A DNA stretch of 64,000 nucleotides from Nocardiopsis quinghaiensis (lineage in GTDB: Bacteria > Actinomycetota > Actinomycetes > Streptosporangiales > Streptosporangiaceae). Position numbers and translations under genes: made by a program. Below, one piece after another: positions 1-8,430 of this stretch (position 1 is its first letter; each line of letters starts with the position of its first letter). The stretch is taken from NCBI RefSeq assembly GCF_008638365.1, contig NZ_VWVU01000023.1:1-64000 (forward strand), read 5' to 3'. Below the pieces are notes generated by a model. The model was not told the DNA's origin and searched no databases. It worked only from the letters and a program-made list of their open reading frames with translations.

Positions 1-578
1 GCGGCGTTGGCCGACCAGATCGGGTTGACGTAGACGTCGGCGCCCACGTACGGGTTGTCCACCCGCTCACCCGGATCACCCGGATCGCCCGGGTCACCCG
101 GGTCGCCCGGGTCACCGGGGTCGCCCGGGTCACCGGGGTCGGTGTCGCCGGTGCAGGCCACACCGTTGAGGGTGAACTCGGTGGGGGCGGGGTTGCTTCC
201 GGAGTAGGTGGCCTGGAAGCCGAACTCCGTGCTGGCGTTGGTGGCGAGGGCGGCGTTGTAGCCGGCGTCGGTGGCCGTCACGCTCTGCCCGGACTGGGAG
301 ACCGTGCCGTTCCAGGAGTTGGTGACCTGTTGATTACCGGCGTAGTCCCATTCCAGGGTCCAGCCGTCGACCGCGTCGCCGAGGTTGGTGATGCTCACGG
401 CCGCTGTGAAGCCCGATCCCCAGTCGTTGACCTGGTAGTCGACCTCACAACCAGCAGCCGCACCGGCGGGTGAGGAGGTGATGGCCGCGAGACTGGTGCC
501 GAGCACCAGGGCGGATGTCGCGGCCAAGCCGCGTCGTGTCCACGAACGTAGGTTCGCGCCACGGGGGGGTGTGCTCAT
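1..578 (-). CDS. CBM2-GH6 secreted cellulase, N-terminal part (runs off window)
   Basis: The reading frame starts at 578 (ATG, AAGGAAAG ribosome site about 9 nt upstream) and continues past base 1. A twin-arginine-type N-terminus (SWTRRGLAAT) and hydrophobic stretch form a signal peptide ending near AGAAA. A cellulose-binding CBM2 module follows, opening GCEVDYQVNDWGSGF and rich in Trp. Next is a linker of about eight Asp-Pro-Gly repeats, then VDNPYVGADVYVNPIWSA, which is the typical entry into a GH6 cellobiohydrolase or endoglucanase domain. The catalytic acids lie outside the window, so exo or endo action cannot be told. It acts outside the cell on cellulose. A perfect CebR box 172 bp upstream suggests repression relieved by cellobiose. 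Confidence 0.88.
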   Translation of the reverse strand, partial: MSTPPRGANLRSWTRRGLAATSALVLGTSLAAITSSPAGAAAGCEVDYQVNDWGSGFTAAVSITNLGDAVDGWTLEWDYAGNQQVTNSWNGTVSQSGQSVTATDAGYNAALATNASTEFGFQATYSGSNPAPTEFTLNGVACTGDTDPGDPGDPGDPGDPGDPGDPGDPGERVDNPYVGADVYVNPIWSANA

Positions 579-962
579 CTCTTGCTTTCCTTGTGGAAGG
601 GGGGCTCGCCAGAAGGAGCGTTCGGAAGGTGCCAGGGCCACGAGCCCGACAGACGGGTGAACGGAAACTCCGTGTGTTTATGGAGGTGAGCGGGGCATTC
701 ACGTGCCTTAGATCCGGGGATAAAACCGAGTGAAAGGGGACTGGGGGGGTGGGAGCGCTCCCAGTCGAAGGTGAGCGGGATATAGGAGACAGATGTGGAC
801 AAGGTGTTGTGCGAAGCGTTGCCGGGTTCCGTGACTCCGGGTTACGGGACCGAAACGCTTTCCTGAACGGTAGCCCGCCAATGGTGATATGTAAATACCA
901 TATGACTTGGGTATTTCTGGTACACCGTTCCCTTTGAATGAATTCGCAGGTGGCGGCCTGGT
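579..962. other. Upstream region of the GH6 gene
   Basis: No gene is seen in this stretch. It holds the promoter region of the minus-strand cellulase and one CebR-type operator, listed separately. The part around 880-930 is AT-richer than its surroundings and could carry promoter elements, but none is assigned. Confidence 0.5.
750..763. promoter_or_regulatory. CebR-type operator (perfect 14-bp palindrome)
   Basis: TGGGAGCGCTCCCA is identical to the consensus bound by CebR, the LacI-family repressor of cellulose utilisation in Streptomyces and relatives, which releases DNA when cello-oligosaccharide binds. It lies upstream of the minus-strand CBM2-GH6 gene. The repressor gene is not in the window. 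Confidence 0.85.
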
Positions 963-1170
963 TTACAACCGTTCAGTAGTAACGATTGGTCGCCGGGTGA
1001 CCACGGTGAGCAGACCCACCGAGGCGGTCGTGCCCCAGAACGGGACCAGCAGGCCCACGTACTCGGCGACGAGCCCTCCCGCCACGGCGCCCGGGGCGGC
1101 TCCACCCAGGTCGGCCAACCGGTGCACGCTTTCCACCCGGCCCAACAGGTGGTCGTGACCGCGGCGGTGC
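963..1170 (-). pseudogene. MFS transporter C-terminal remnant
   Basis: The minus-strand frame reads HLLGRVESVHRLADLGG followed by a last membrane helix containing AGGLVAEYVGLLVPFWG. This matches the end of drug-efflux MFS proteins, which usually carry LLGRVNSVYR at that spot. Upstream the frame degenerates, and no start codon or earlier helices remain. It is a decayed fragment wedged between two cellulose-regulon genes. Confidence 0.6.
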
Positions 1171-1298
1171 CGTCCATCGGTGTGCTTCCTGATGGCGCGG
1201 CCGGGTGGGTACCAGCACGATAGCGACGCGTACCGGGGCGTCGTCACGAATTCTTCAGCGTTCTGTTTCGGCTCGGCTCCGTTGGGTAATGTCTGGCG

Positions 1299-1312
1299 TG
1301 GGAGCGCTCCCC
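1299..1312. promoter_or_regulatory. CebR-type operator of the LPMO gene
   Basis: TGGGAGCGCTCCCC matches the CebR palindrome at 13 of 14 positions and ends 39 bp before the LPMO start codon. The position suits a repressor site over the promoter or early transcript. Confidence 0.8.
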
Positions 1313-1351
1313 GTCGATCGGCTGACCAAGCCGAGAAAGACGGAGATCGCA

Positions 1352-2026
1352 ATGAAGAACAAGACCAGTCAGAGCACCCGAAACCGCAGCTGGATCACCC
1401 GCGCGTTCGTCCTGGCCGCCGTGCCCCTGCTGAGCCTGACCACGATGGCGGCTCCCGCCGCCGCCCACGGATCGATCGTCGACCCCGCCAGCCGCAACTA
1501 CGGCTGCTGGGAGCGTTGGGGCGACGACCACCTGAACCAGGACATGGCCCAGGAAGACCCCATGTGCTGGCAGGCATGGCAGGACAACCCCAACGCCATG
1601 TGGAACTGGAACGGCCTGTACCGCAACAACGTGGGCGGTGACCACCAGGGCCAGATCCCCAACGGCACCCTGTGCAGCGGTGGCAACACCGAGGGGGGCC
1701 GCTACAACTCGATGGACGCGGTCGGCCCCTGGAAGACCACCGACGTCGGTGACAACTTCACCCTCCACCTGCACGACGGCGCCCAGCACGGTGCGGACTA
1801 CTTCCAGGTCTACGTCACCAAGCAGGGCTTCAACCCGGCCACCCAGGCACTGGGCTGGAACGACCTCGAACTGGTGGAGCAGACCGGGTCCTACCCGCCC
1901 GTGGCGGACAACTACATCCCCGTCAGCACCTCGGGCCGCTCCGGTCACCACGTCGTGTTCACGATCTGGCAGGCGTCCCACATGGACCAGGTCTACTACC
2001 TGTGCAGTGACGTGAACTTCACCTGA
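1352..2026 (+). CDS. Secreted AA10 lytic polysaccharide monooxygenase
   Basis: This 224-aa copper monooxygenase oxidatively breaks crystalline polysaccharide chains outside the cell. Residues 1-38 form a signal peptide ending APAAA, so cleavage leaves His39 as the new N-terminus (HGSIVDPASRNYGCW), the first residue of the copper histidine brace. The second brace histidine is His199 or His200 in RSGHHVVFTIWQASH, a typical AA10 stretch. Four cysteines can form the usual disulfides. There is no CBM, so it is a single-domain enzyme. Chitin versus cellulose specificity cannot be read safely, but the CebR box directly upstream and the neighbouring cellulase favour cellulose. The start is set by the signal peptide and the GGAG-like site before ATG. 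Confidence 0.93.
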   Translation: MKNKTSQSTRNRSWITRAFVLAAVPLLSLTTMAAPAAAHGSIVDPASRNYGCWERWGDDHLNQDMAQEDPMCWQAWQDNPNAMWNWNGLYRNNVGGDHQGQIPNGTLCSGGNTEGGRYNSMDAVGPWKTTDVGDNFTLHLHDGAQHGADYFQVYVTKQGFNPATQALGWNDLELVEQTGSYPPVADNYIPVSTSGRSGHHVVFTIWQASHMDQVYYLCSDVNFT

Positions 2027-2114
2027 TCCGTCCGACCACCCCTACCGGCTGTCCGGAATCCTCCACCGGGCAGGGCCCGTCGGGATCCCCGTTCCCGGCG
2101 GGCCCCAGCCGCGA

Positions 2115-2146
2115 CCGCGCGGCGGGGACCGCTCCCCGCCGCGCGG
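2115..2146 (+). terminator. Rho-independent-type hairpin after the LPMO gene
   Basis: There is a perfect 14-bp GC stem (CCGCGCGGCGGGGA and its complement) with a 4-nt loop, 89 nt after the LPMO stop. No U-run follows, as is common in actinobacteria. Nothing else is supported up to 2440. Confidence 0.7.
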
Positions 2147-2440
2147 CCTTCCACCGCCGGCGGTCGGCCGCGGGAACCGCCGACCGGAACCGCCCGTGTG
2201 TCCCCACCGCACAGAAGCCCCGCCGGGCCCGGGGAGGACACGTGGGTCCGAATCCGGTGCCCCCGGCGCCCATGCAGCGCAACACCGCCAGGACGCGGCG
2301 GCTGTACCCCGCCGTGGGCACGGACGTGGTCCGGAGCGCCGAGCGGGGAGACCGGCGGGGCGGCACTCCGCCCGGCCGGGTCCGTGAACCGGGTGGGAGG
2401 TGGGGCCCTCGCGTTCGAAGACCGGGAGGGTACGGGTCCG

Positions 2441-2794
2441 TCAGGCGTTGCCGCCGAAGAGGTGGTCCCGCGCCGCGTCGGTGGCGGCGCCGCCCGGGTC
2501 CTCCACGACACCGCTCACGGTGTCGGCCTGCTCCTGGAAGCCCTCCACGCTCTCGGTGACCCCGCCGACGGCGTCCTCACCGTAGGCCTGGGCACTCTCC
2601 GCGACGCCGCCGACGGCCTCCTCGCCGAAGCCCTGCGCGTTCTCGGCGGCGCCCATGGCACCCTCGCTGAAGGTCTGCGTCGCCTCCTGCGCGGCGCCCG
2701 CCCCCGCGCCCAGGGTGTCGGACATCCCCTGGGTCGCGTCCTCGGCGGCTCCGCCGAAGAGGCCCCTGAACCAGTCGATCACGTCGTCGAACAT
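2441..2794 (-). CDS. Small Ala/Gly/Glu-rich hypothetical protein
   Basis: This 117-aa protein is not assigned to a known family. It begins MFDDVIDWFRGLFGGAAEDA, a short amphipathic and partly aromatic segment that could attach to a membrane. It continues with irregular repeats of the type GEEAVGGVAESAQAYGEDA, low in basic residues and likely helical. GGAGTGAG lies before the ATG. Composition resembles small stress or cell-surface proteins of actinobacteria, but nothing shows a specific role. It stands alone, convergent with the LPMO gene. Confidence 0.6.
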   Translation of the reverse strand: MFDDVIDWFRGLFGGAAEDATQGMSDTLGAGAGAAQEATQTFSEGAMGAAENAQGFGEEAVGGVAESAQAYGEDAVGGVTESVEGFQEQADTVSGVVEDPGGAATDAARDHLFGGNA

Positions 2795-2942
2795 CGCTCA
2801 ACTCACTCCATAGGTTGCCCCCTTTCTACCCCCTCCGGATAAACCCTCGGTAAGGGGCAGGTGCGCAGCGTGATCAGGTTGGGTCGGAACGGACCTCCTG
2901 TGCCAACCCCCAGGGGCCTCTACTGATCAGCGGGCGAGGTAC

Positions 2943-3428
2943 GCGGCGACCTCCGCGGCCACCCTGGCCGGGCGGCGCTGGTACCTGTTCGCCTGGGACC
3001 GCGAGCGCGACGACCGGCGGACCTTCCGTCTGGACCGGATCACCGCGGTCACCCCGACCCGGGCGCCCTTCCCCCGCAGGGAACCGCCCGCGGAGCACCT
3101 CGTCGACCACCTGGAGCGGGGTTCTCACGGTACGGAGGTCCGGCACACGGTGTCGGTCCTGTTCGCCGCGTCGGCCGAGGAGGTGGCCGCGCGGATCGCG
3201 CGGACCGACGGCGACCTCGAAGCGGTCGGTCCCGACCGGGCGCGCTACACGGCCCGTGTGGACTCCCACGCGTGGCTCGCCGACAGGCTCCACCGTTCCG
3301 TGGACGGGTCCGGACGTGGCACGCCCGGGCCGCTCGTTCAGGACCCGGGCGGGCCGCTCCCGGTCTCCGGTCGCGGGGCCGGGGTGAGGGCGAGAGCCAG
3401 CGGCGCCACCCCGGTGACGGCGGTGTAG
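2943..3428 (+). pseudogene. WYL-domain transcription regulator, C-terminal remnant
   Basis: The frame reads RRWYLFAWDRERDDRRTFRLD, the hallmark of the WYL ligand-binding domain in DeoR/YafY-like regulators, followed by a WCX-like C-terminal part with VLFAASAEEVAARI. No HTH domain or start codon precedes it. The end runs antisense into an MFS remnant. It is a truncated regulator, probably once divergent from or next to the MFS gene. Confidence 0.6.
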
Positions 3429-3730
3429 GCGTTCAGGTACCCGTTCGCGGCCGAGGCCGTGAGCACGGCTCCGGTGGCGGCCATCAGCACCGAGGCGCCC
3501 AGGGACTCCGACACCTGGAGCGCGGAGCTGTGGGCGCCCTGCCGGTTCCTCGGCGAGAGCGTCAGCACCGACGCCGTGATCCGCGGGTAGGTGATCCCCA
3601 TGCCCACCCCCATGAGTACGCAGCCGACCACGGCCGCTGCCACGGGCAGCAGACCGCCGACGAGGGCGGTGGCCAGCGCGGGACCGCTCACCACGAGGAG
3701 GGCGGCCCGGCGCAGTGCGGCGGGAGGGGG
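3338..3730 (-). pseudogene. MFS transporter C-terminal remnant (second)
   Basis: Hydrophobic helices around GGLLPVAAAVVGCVLMGVGM and SESLGASVLMAATGAVLTA are typical of helices 10-12 of EmrB/DHA-type drug exporters. The N-terminal two thirds are missing and the upstream frame is not a transporter. With the WYL fragment on the opposite strand, it marks decayed DNA. Confidence 0.6.
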
Positions 3731-3812
3731 CGGCAGATACGGGAAGGAACGGCAGACGACCGGGTGTGGCCCGGATCCGGCGGATGGCCGCCGAGGCCAG
3801 GCGCTCGACAGC

Positions 3813-3873
3813 GATGACCTTGCTCCCAGCGGCACTGTCGGCGGTCGAGAGCGCCACTGGGAGCAAGACCATC
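3813..3873 (-). terminator. Long 27-bp hairpin downstream of the GHL10 gene
   Basis: Two 27-nt arms (3813-3839 and 3847-3873) flank a 7-nt loop. As DNA, 22 of 27 positions match. In minus-strand RNA four of the five mismatches become G-U wobbles, giving 26 of 27 pairs. The structure therefore fits a minus-strand transcript, such as read-through from the glycosidase ending at 3989. It may be a terminator or a structured RNA element. Confidence 0.5.
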
Positions 3874-3988
3874 CGGTGAGGGCCCCGGGGTCCGCCTTCC
3901 CGAGGTGGCGGGGACGTACGCGACGCGTGGGGCCCGGCGGTCACCGGGCCCCACGGCCGTTGTCGGAGTGCGCGCCCGCCTCAGGACG

Positions 3989-5629
3989 TCAGGGCACGTA
4001 CCTCGGGCTGCTCGGCCGGCTCTCGTGGTGCAGCCGGTCCAGGGCGGTCACGTAGTAGGTGCGTTCACCGTCTCCGCCGGGCGCGGTGAAGACCGTCTCG
4101 CCGTCCTCGGCGGCGCGCACGGTCCCGACCATCGTGCGCGGGTCCTCGATCCCGCACGGGGCGTCGCCCCGGTGCGGCGTGCCGTCGAAGGCGTAGACCG
4201 CGTAGTAGGCGGGCGCACGCCCCCGGCCGGGACGGATGGTCAGCCGGACGCCGTCGCCCCGCTCGGCGCCGCCGACCTCGGGCGGCTCCGGGGCCGAGCC
4301 CCCGAGGTCCTCCTTGACCGGGACCAGGGCGGGCTGGGCGTAGTGCCGCTCGACCACGACGTCCATGGCGGACCGGGCGTTGGTGCGCAGCGACTTGGCG
4401 CTGAAGTAGACGTCTCCGTCCACGCCCGGATGGGACCGGTTGAACTCCAGGTGCCGGGCGAGTTCCCGCGGGTCGGACCAGGCGCCCGTGTCGCCGGACT
4501 TGTAGGCGGCCTGACCGATGTAGAGGTGCACGCCGGTCCCCTCGGTGACCCGCTCCCACCACGGAACCAGTACCGCGTAGTCGGCCACGGACAGGCCGAT
4601 CTCCCAGTAGACCTGCGGGTTGATGTAGTCGACCCACCCCCGCCGCACCCACGTGCGGCTGTCGGCGTAGATGCCGCTGTAGGACTCGAAGCCGCTGGTG
4701 TCGGAACCCGCCGGGTCGCTGGAGGCGTTGCGCCAGATACCGAACGGGCTGATACCGAACTTCACGTGCGGCTTGGCCGCGTGCACCGCCTCGTCCATCT
4801 CCGCCACCAGGCGGTCGACGTTGTCGCGCCGCCAGTCCTCGACGTCGGCGAACCCCCGGCCGTGCTCGGCGAAGGTGCCACGGTCCGGGATCGCCTCACC
4901 GGACACCGGGTAGGGGTAGAAGTAGTCGTCGAAGTGCACCCCGTCCAGGTCGTAGTTCTCGACCGCGTGCATCATCGCCCCGATCACGAACTCGCGGACC
5001 TCGGGGATCCCCGGGTCGTAGTAGAGCTTGCCGCCGTAGGGGAACACCCAGTCCGGGTTCAGCCTGGCGGGGTGGTCCCGGACCAGCCGCCCGGGATCCT
5101 CGTGCATGGCCACCCGGTAGGGGTTGAACCAGCCGTGGAACTCCAGGTTGCGCGCGTGGGCCTCCTCGACGGCGAACTCCAGGGGGTCGTATCCGGGGTC
5201 CGCGCCCTGCTCGCCGGTGATCCACTCCGACCAGGGCTCGTACGGGGACGGCCAGAACGCGTCGGCGGTCGGTCGGATCTGCACGAACACGGCGTTGAGA
5301 CCGTCGGCCCCGGCCTGGTCGTAGAGCTCGGTCAGCTCGGCCCGCTGTTCCTCGGGCGTCAGGCCCTGCTCGCTGGGCCAGTCGATGTTGACCACCGAGG
5401 CGATCCACTCGGCGCGCATCTGTCTCTTGGGCGGGGCCTGGGGATCGGTCTGGCACGGTTCGGAACCGCTGTCGGCGGTCTCGGCTGCCACCACGGCCAC
5501 CGGGGCCGACGCGTGGACCAGAGTTGCGGTGAGCACCGCGGCGAAGGCGCCACACAGGGCACCGGTGCGGGAGATCGAGGCCCCGGTCCCGGCGGCTCGG
5601 GGCGCGGAACGGCTCCGGTTCGGGTACAC
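3989..5629 (-). CDS. Exported GHL10-family glycosidase (DigH/YngK-like)
   Basis: The protein is about 546 aa. A hydrophobic signal segment (ALCGAFAAVLTATLVHASA) is followed by the GHL10 domain: MRAEWIASVVNIDWPS at its start, then FVQIRPTADAFWPSPYEPWS, HGWFNPYRV, DGVHFDDYFYPYP and VDYINPQVYWE, all signatures of the family. Members include E. coli DigH, which cleaves denuded glycan strands of peptidoglycan, so a cell-wall role is likely. The acidic residues in GVHFDDYFYP are probably catalytic. A C-terminal fibronectin-like part (YYAVYAFDG, YYVTALD) may bind substrate. GTG at 5629 and TTG at 5632 both lie at fitting distance from GGAAGGA; GTG is chosen. An upstream ATG at 5659 has no ribosome site. 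Confidence 0.85.
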   Translation of the reverse strand: MYPNRSRSAPRAAGTGASISRTGALCGAFAAVLTATLVHASAPVAVVAAETADSGSEPCQTDPQAPPKRQMRAEWIASVVNIDWPSEQGLTPEEQRAELTELYDQAGADGLNAVFVQIRPTADAFWPSPYEPWSEWITGEQGADPGYDPLEFAVEEAHARNLEFHGWFNPYRVAMHEDPGRLVRDHPARLNPDWVFPYGGKLYYDPGIPEVREFVIGAMMHAVENYDLDGVHFDDYFYPYPVSGEAIPDRGTFAEHGRGFADVEDWRRDNVDRLVAEMDEAVHAAKPHVKFGISPFGIWRNASSDPAGSDTSGFESYSGIYADSRTWVRRGWVDYINPQVYWEIGLSVADYAVLVPWWERVTEGTGVHLYIGQAAYKSGDTGAWSDPRELARHLEFNRSHPGVDGDVYFSAKSLRTNARSAMDVVVERHYAQPALVPVKEDLGGSAPEPPEVGGAERGDGVRLTIRPGRGRAPAYYAVYAFDGTPHRGDAPCGIEDPRTMVGTVRAAEDGETVFTAPGGDGERTYYVTALDRLHHESRPSSPRYVP

Positions 5630-5931
5630 CAACGTGGTTCCTTCCGGCTTCTGTCGCACTGACGGGGACGTCGAGCCGGACGGGAGGCGCGTCGGTACGT
5701 CACCGCGCTCCGCGCCCGGTTCGGCTCCAGAAGAAAACCTTCACGATGTGACGGGCAGATGCAAGGCTCCTACGCCAGGTTGGTGAGGATGTGCCGTGTG
5801 GGACTCCAAGTCATTGCGTTTCCGCGCCGGGAAGCGGTCAGGGCCGCTGTCGGGGGACCGGGAACGGGTAGGGGTTCGGCGAACCGTGCTCGGCCCCCGG
5901 GGCCCCGACGAGGTAGGGAGCACCAGACACC

Positions 5932-6033
5932 ATGTTCGTCTTCTTCAGCAACCGGCTCGGCTGTTTCCTGTCCCTCGTGGTCTCGGTCGCGCTGACGATC
6001 CTGCTCCTGCTGCTCCTCAACGCGATCGGCTGA
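5932..6033 (+). CDS. 33-aa single-pass membrane peptide
   Basis: The ATG has AGGGAG about 11 nt upstream and the gene ends in TGA. The peptide starts MFVFFSNRLGCFLSL and then has one hydrophobic helix ending in NAIG. Small peptides opening FxSNRLGC and continuing into one helix occur in many actinobacteria as unnamed proteins; this is from memory. It could act as a membrane-associated regulator or subunit. Function is unknown. Confidence 0.6.
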   Translation: MFVFFSNRLGCFLSLVVSVALTILLLLLLNAIG

Positions 6034-6173
6034 TCCGCGGCTCCGGTGGCGTCCGGCCCCGGGGCGGATCGGACGTGCCCCGGCGGACGGGGCGGGGCCG
6101 GACGGTCACCGGCGGCCCGCGCGGCCTTCCGGTGGAGTGGTGGCCCGGGCGCGCGGTGACCGGCGCGGCGCGC

Positions 6174-6215
6174 GTCGGCCGGTCCGCCCCCGCGTTCGGG
6201 GAGGGACCGGCCGAC
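6174..6215. terminator. Hairpin between convergent genes
   Basis: A 12-bp perfect stem, GTCGGCCGGTCC with its complement, encloses a further CCCC/GGGG stem. It lies between the 33-aa peptide gene and the BrkB gene, which converge, so it could end transcripts from both sides. Confidence 0.65.
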
Positions 6216-6253
6216 GCCACGTGCCGGGGCGGGCTCCGACCCGGCCGGTGCCC

Positions 6254-7270
6254 TCATTCCCGCTGCTGTTCCCCGTGCCTCGCCTTGGACCGCCCGTGCT
6301 TCTTCTTGTTCTTGGGCTGGTCGCGCAGCTCCACGTAGGGCTCCTCGTCCTCGGGCTGCCCCGAGGAGATGGCTCGTCCGCGTTCGAGCTCGGAGTTGAA
6401 CTCCTCGCCGAGCAGGATCGCGATATTGCTGATCCACAACCACACGAGGAAGATGACCACCGTCGCCATGCTGCCGTAGGTCCTGCTGTAGGAGGCGAAG
6501 TTGGCGACGTAGACGGCGAAGGCGGCCGAGGCGAGCAGCCAGAGCACGACCGCCAGCACACTGCCCGGACTGAGCCAGCGGAACCCGCGCTTGGCGTTGG
6601 GCGATGCCCAGTACAGAAGCGCGATCATGAACACCACGATGAGCAGCACCACCGGCCACTTCGCGATGCTCCACACCGTCACCACGGTCGGTCCGAGGCC
6701 CAGCAGGCTGCCGACCCACTCCGCGACGGTGCCCGTCACGGTGACGGCCACCACCGTCACGGTCAACAGGACGACCATCAGCAGGGTGACGCCGACCCGG
6801 ATCGGCAGCGTCTTCCAGATCGGCCGCCCCTCGGGAACGTCGTAGACGACGTTGGAGGCACGCATGAAGGCCGCGAGGTAGCCGGAGGCCGACCACAGCG
6901 CGACGAGCAGGCTGAGCACACCGAACACGCCGGCCGCGGCCCGGTTGCCCTGCAGGGTCCCGATGGCCGTCGTCACGATGTCGCCCACCTGTTCGGGCAT
7001 GGCATCGGAGATGTTCTGGGTCAGGGTCTGCGTAGCCTCGGGTCCGGCCAGGCCGAGCAGGGACACCAGGACCAGGATCGCGGGGAAGATGGACAGGATC
7101 GCGTAGTAGGTGAGACCGGCGGCGAGGTCGCTCAGGCCGTCGTCACCGAACTCGCTGAAGGTTCGGCGCAGTGACGCCCCCCACGAGGACGCCGACATGT
7201 CGGTCGGTGTCCGGGCCTCCTCCCGTGGGGTGGGGCTGTCGCCCGAATCCGGAGAGTGGCGTTCGGCCAT
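6254..7270 (-). CDS. YihY/BrkB family inner-membrane protein
   Basis: This 338-aa protein has six hydrophobic helices and family motifs: LAAGLTYYAILSIFPAILVL near residues 47-66, SASGYLAAFMRASNVVYDVPEGRP, and near the end YGSMATVVIFLVWLWISNIAILLGEEFNSE. The family, also called virulence factor BrkB, is of unsettled function; transport or envelope integrity has been proposed. A charged tail rich in Lys and Arg lies in the cytoplasm. AAGGAG precedes the ATG by 7 nt. It lies downstream of three stress-type membrane genes on the same strand, separated by a hairpin, so it may be partly co-transcribed. Confidence 0.9.
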   Translation of the reverse strand: MAERHSPDSGDSPTPREEARTPTDMSASSWGASLRRTFSEFGDDGLSDLAAGLTYYAILSIFPAILVLVSLLGLAGPEATQTLTQNISDAMPEQVGDIVTTAIGTLQGNRAAAGVFGVLSLLVALWSASGYLAAFMRASNVVYDVPEGRPIWKTLPIRVGVTLLMVVLLTVTVVAVTVTGTVAEWVGSLLGLGPTVVTVWSIAKWPVVLLIVVFMIALLYWASPNAKRGFRWLSPGSVLAVVLWLLASAAFAVYVANFASYSRTYGSMATVVIFLVWLWISNIAILLGEEFNSELERGRAISSGQPEDEEPYVELRDQPKNKKKHGRSKARHGEQQRE

Positions 7271-7348
7271 CGACTGCTCCTTCTCTCACTCGCCCCGCCG
7301 GTCCGGCCCCGGGCCGGGCGCGGAGCGGCGGCTCCCCGTCCCGCCCGT

Positions 7349-7383
7349 GTCGGCACCGCCGTCGGTGCGCCGGCGGTGCCGAC
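7349..7383 (-). terminator. Hairpin between the DUF3618 and BrkB genes
   Basis: A 12-bp perfect stem (GTCGGCACCGCC and its complement) surrounds an 11-nt loop, just after the stop of the minus-strand DUF3618 gene. It probably ends or attenuates the three-gene operon. Confidence 0.6.
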
Positions 7384-7415
7384 CGGACACGGACCTTCGC
7401 GCTCCGGCGGAGTCG

Positions 7416-7991
7416 CTAGGAACCGCGCATCTCTTCGGCCGCGGACCTCGCCTTGTGCTGGGCGTGCTCGCCGGTCGTCTGCGCGGCCTCCGAGGCGCTG
7501 CCCTTCAGGTGCTCCCCAGCGGACCGCGCGGACTCCGTCGCCTGCTCCTTCACGTGCTCGGCGGATTCCGTCATGGCCTGCCTGGCCGGTTCGATCACCG
7601 GGCCGGCGCGCTCGCCCACCCGCTGCGCCGCGCGCTGCTCCGTACGGCTCTCGGAGATGACCGAAGCCGCCAGGAGGCCGGCCCCGAAGGCGATCAGTCC
7701 TGCGGCGACCGGGTTGCCCTGAGTCTGGTGCGCGGTCCGCTCCGGCACGGACCTCGCCATGTCGGTCGCCTGGTGGGCGGTGTGTCGCATCTCCCCGGAC
7801 ACCTCCTTGGACGAGGGAGTCGATCCCATGACCCGGTCCTTCAGGTGCTGGGCCCTGTGCCGGACCTGCCGGGTACGCCGCTCCACGATGTTGCGCGGGT
7901 CGGCCTGGTGGGCCAGGCGGTCGGTGTCATGGGTCAGCTCGGAGCGGGTCCGCTCGATGTCCTGCCTTATCTGGTCGGGTGTTTCGCCCAT
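7416..7991 (-). CDS. DUF3618 membrane-anchored protein
   Basis: The protein is 191 aa. It starts MGETPDQIRQDIERTRSELT, the defining N-terminus of DUF3618 proteins, followed by a charged helical stretch. One membrane helix around residues 117-133 (GLIAFGAGLLAASVISES) comes next, then a long Ala/Glu-rich tail likely to be coiled-coil. AAGGAGGA lies before the ATG. The start overlaps the end of the holin-like gene by 25 bp, so the two are translationally coupled. The trio (tail-anchored protein, holin-like protein, DUF3618) is a common actinobacterial cassette of unknown, perhaps envelope-stress, function. Confidence 0.85.
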   Translation of the reverse strand: MGETPDQIRQDIERTRSELTHDTDRLAHQADPRNIVERRTRQVRHRAQHLKDRVMGSTPSSKEVSGEMRHTAHQATDMARSVPERTAHQTQGNPVAAGLIAFGAGLLAASVISESRTEQRAAQRVGERAGPVIEPARQAMTESAEHVKEQATESARSAGEHLKGSASEAAQTTGEHAQHKARSAAEEMRGS

Positions 7992-8419
7992 TGCGCGTCC
8001 TCCTTGAGCGTCTCGACGGTGCGTTCCGGTTTGGGCGAGACCTCGCGCATCCGGTTGCGGCCCACGACGAACAGGGCGGTGCCGACGATCGCCCACAGCA
8101 CCGCCACGACCAGTGCCGCCCAGCCCAGGCCGATGAGCTCGGCCAGACCGAACATGAGCGCGAGGCTGGCCAGCAGCACCGCCAGGTAGGCGGCCACCGC
8201 GGCTCCACCGAGCAGGCCCGTGGCCTTGCCCGCCTTGCTCGCCTCCTCGCGGACCTCCGCCTTGGCCAGCGCGATCTCCTGCCGGAACAGCGTCTGCAGA
8301 TCGCCGGTCACCTCACCGAAGAGCTCGGAGAGCGACCGGTCCTCTCCTGCCTCATCCCTGCGCGGGGACGGGTCCGTCTCGCCCCTGTTGCTCGGGGACG
8401 GGCCGGGAATCGTTGCCAT
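7967..8419 (-). CDS. Phage-holin-superfamily-III-like membrane protein (DUF1469)
   Basis: The protein is 150 aa. The N-terminal region contains SLSELFGEVTGDLQTLFRQE and IALAKAEVREEASKAG, the amphipathic region typical of the family. Two membrane helices follow (AAVAAYLAVLLASLALMFGL and ALVVAVLWAIVGTALFVVG) and then a charged tail. The family is named for holin-like topology but occurs in chromosomes as an envelope protein. It is the middle gene of the 9084-7416 operon. Confidence 0.85.
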   Translation of the reverse strand: MATIPGPSPSNRGETDPSPRRDEAGEDRSLSELFGEVTGDLQTLFRQEIALAKAEVREEASKAGKATGLLGGAAVAAYLAVLLASLALMFGLAELIGLGWAALVVAVLWAIVGTALFVVGRNRMREVSPKPERTVETLKEDAQWAKHPTR

Positions 8420-8430
8420 GTCAGCTCCCT

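Noticed and set aside
75..160. Nine-base repeats resembling a short direct-repeat array
   Set aside because: They encode the Asp-Pro-Gly linker of the GH6 protein in frame; there are no spacers, so this is not a CRISPR array.
2874..3944. Long minus-strand open frame of 356 codons
   Set aside because: Its protein is Arg/Pro/Gly-rich without family motifs, and the MFS and WYL fragments in other frames explain the coding-like signal.
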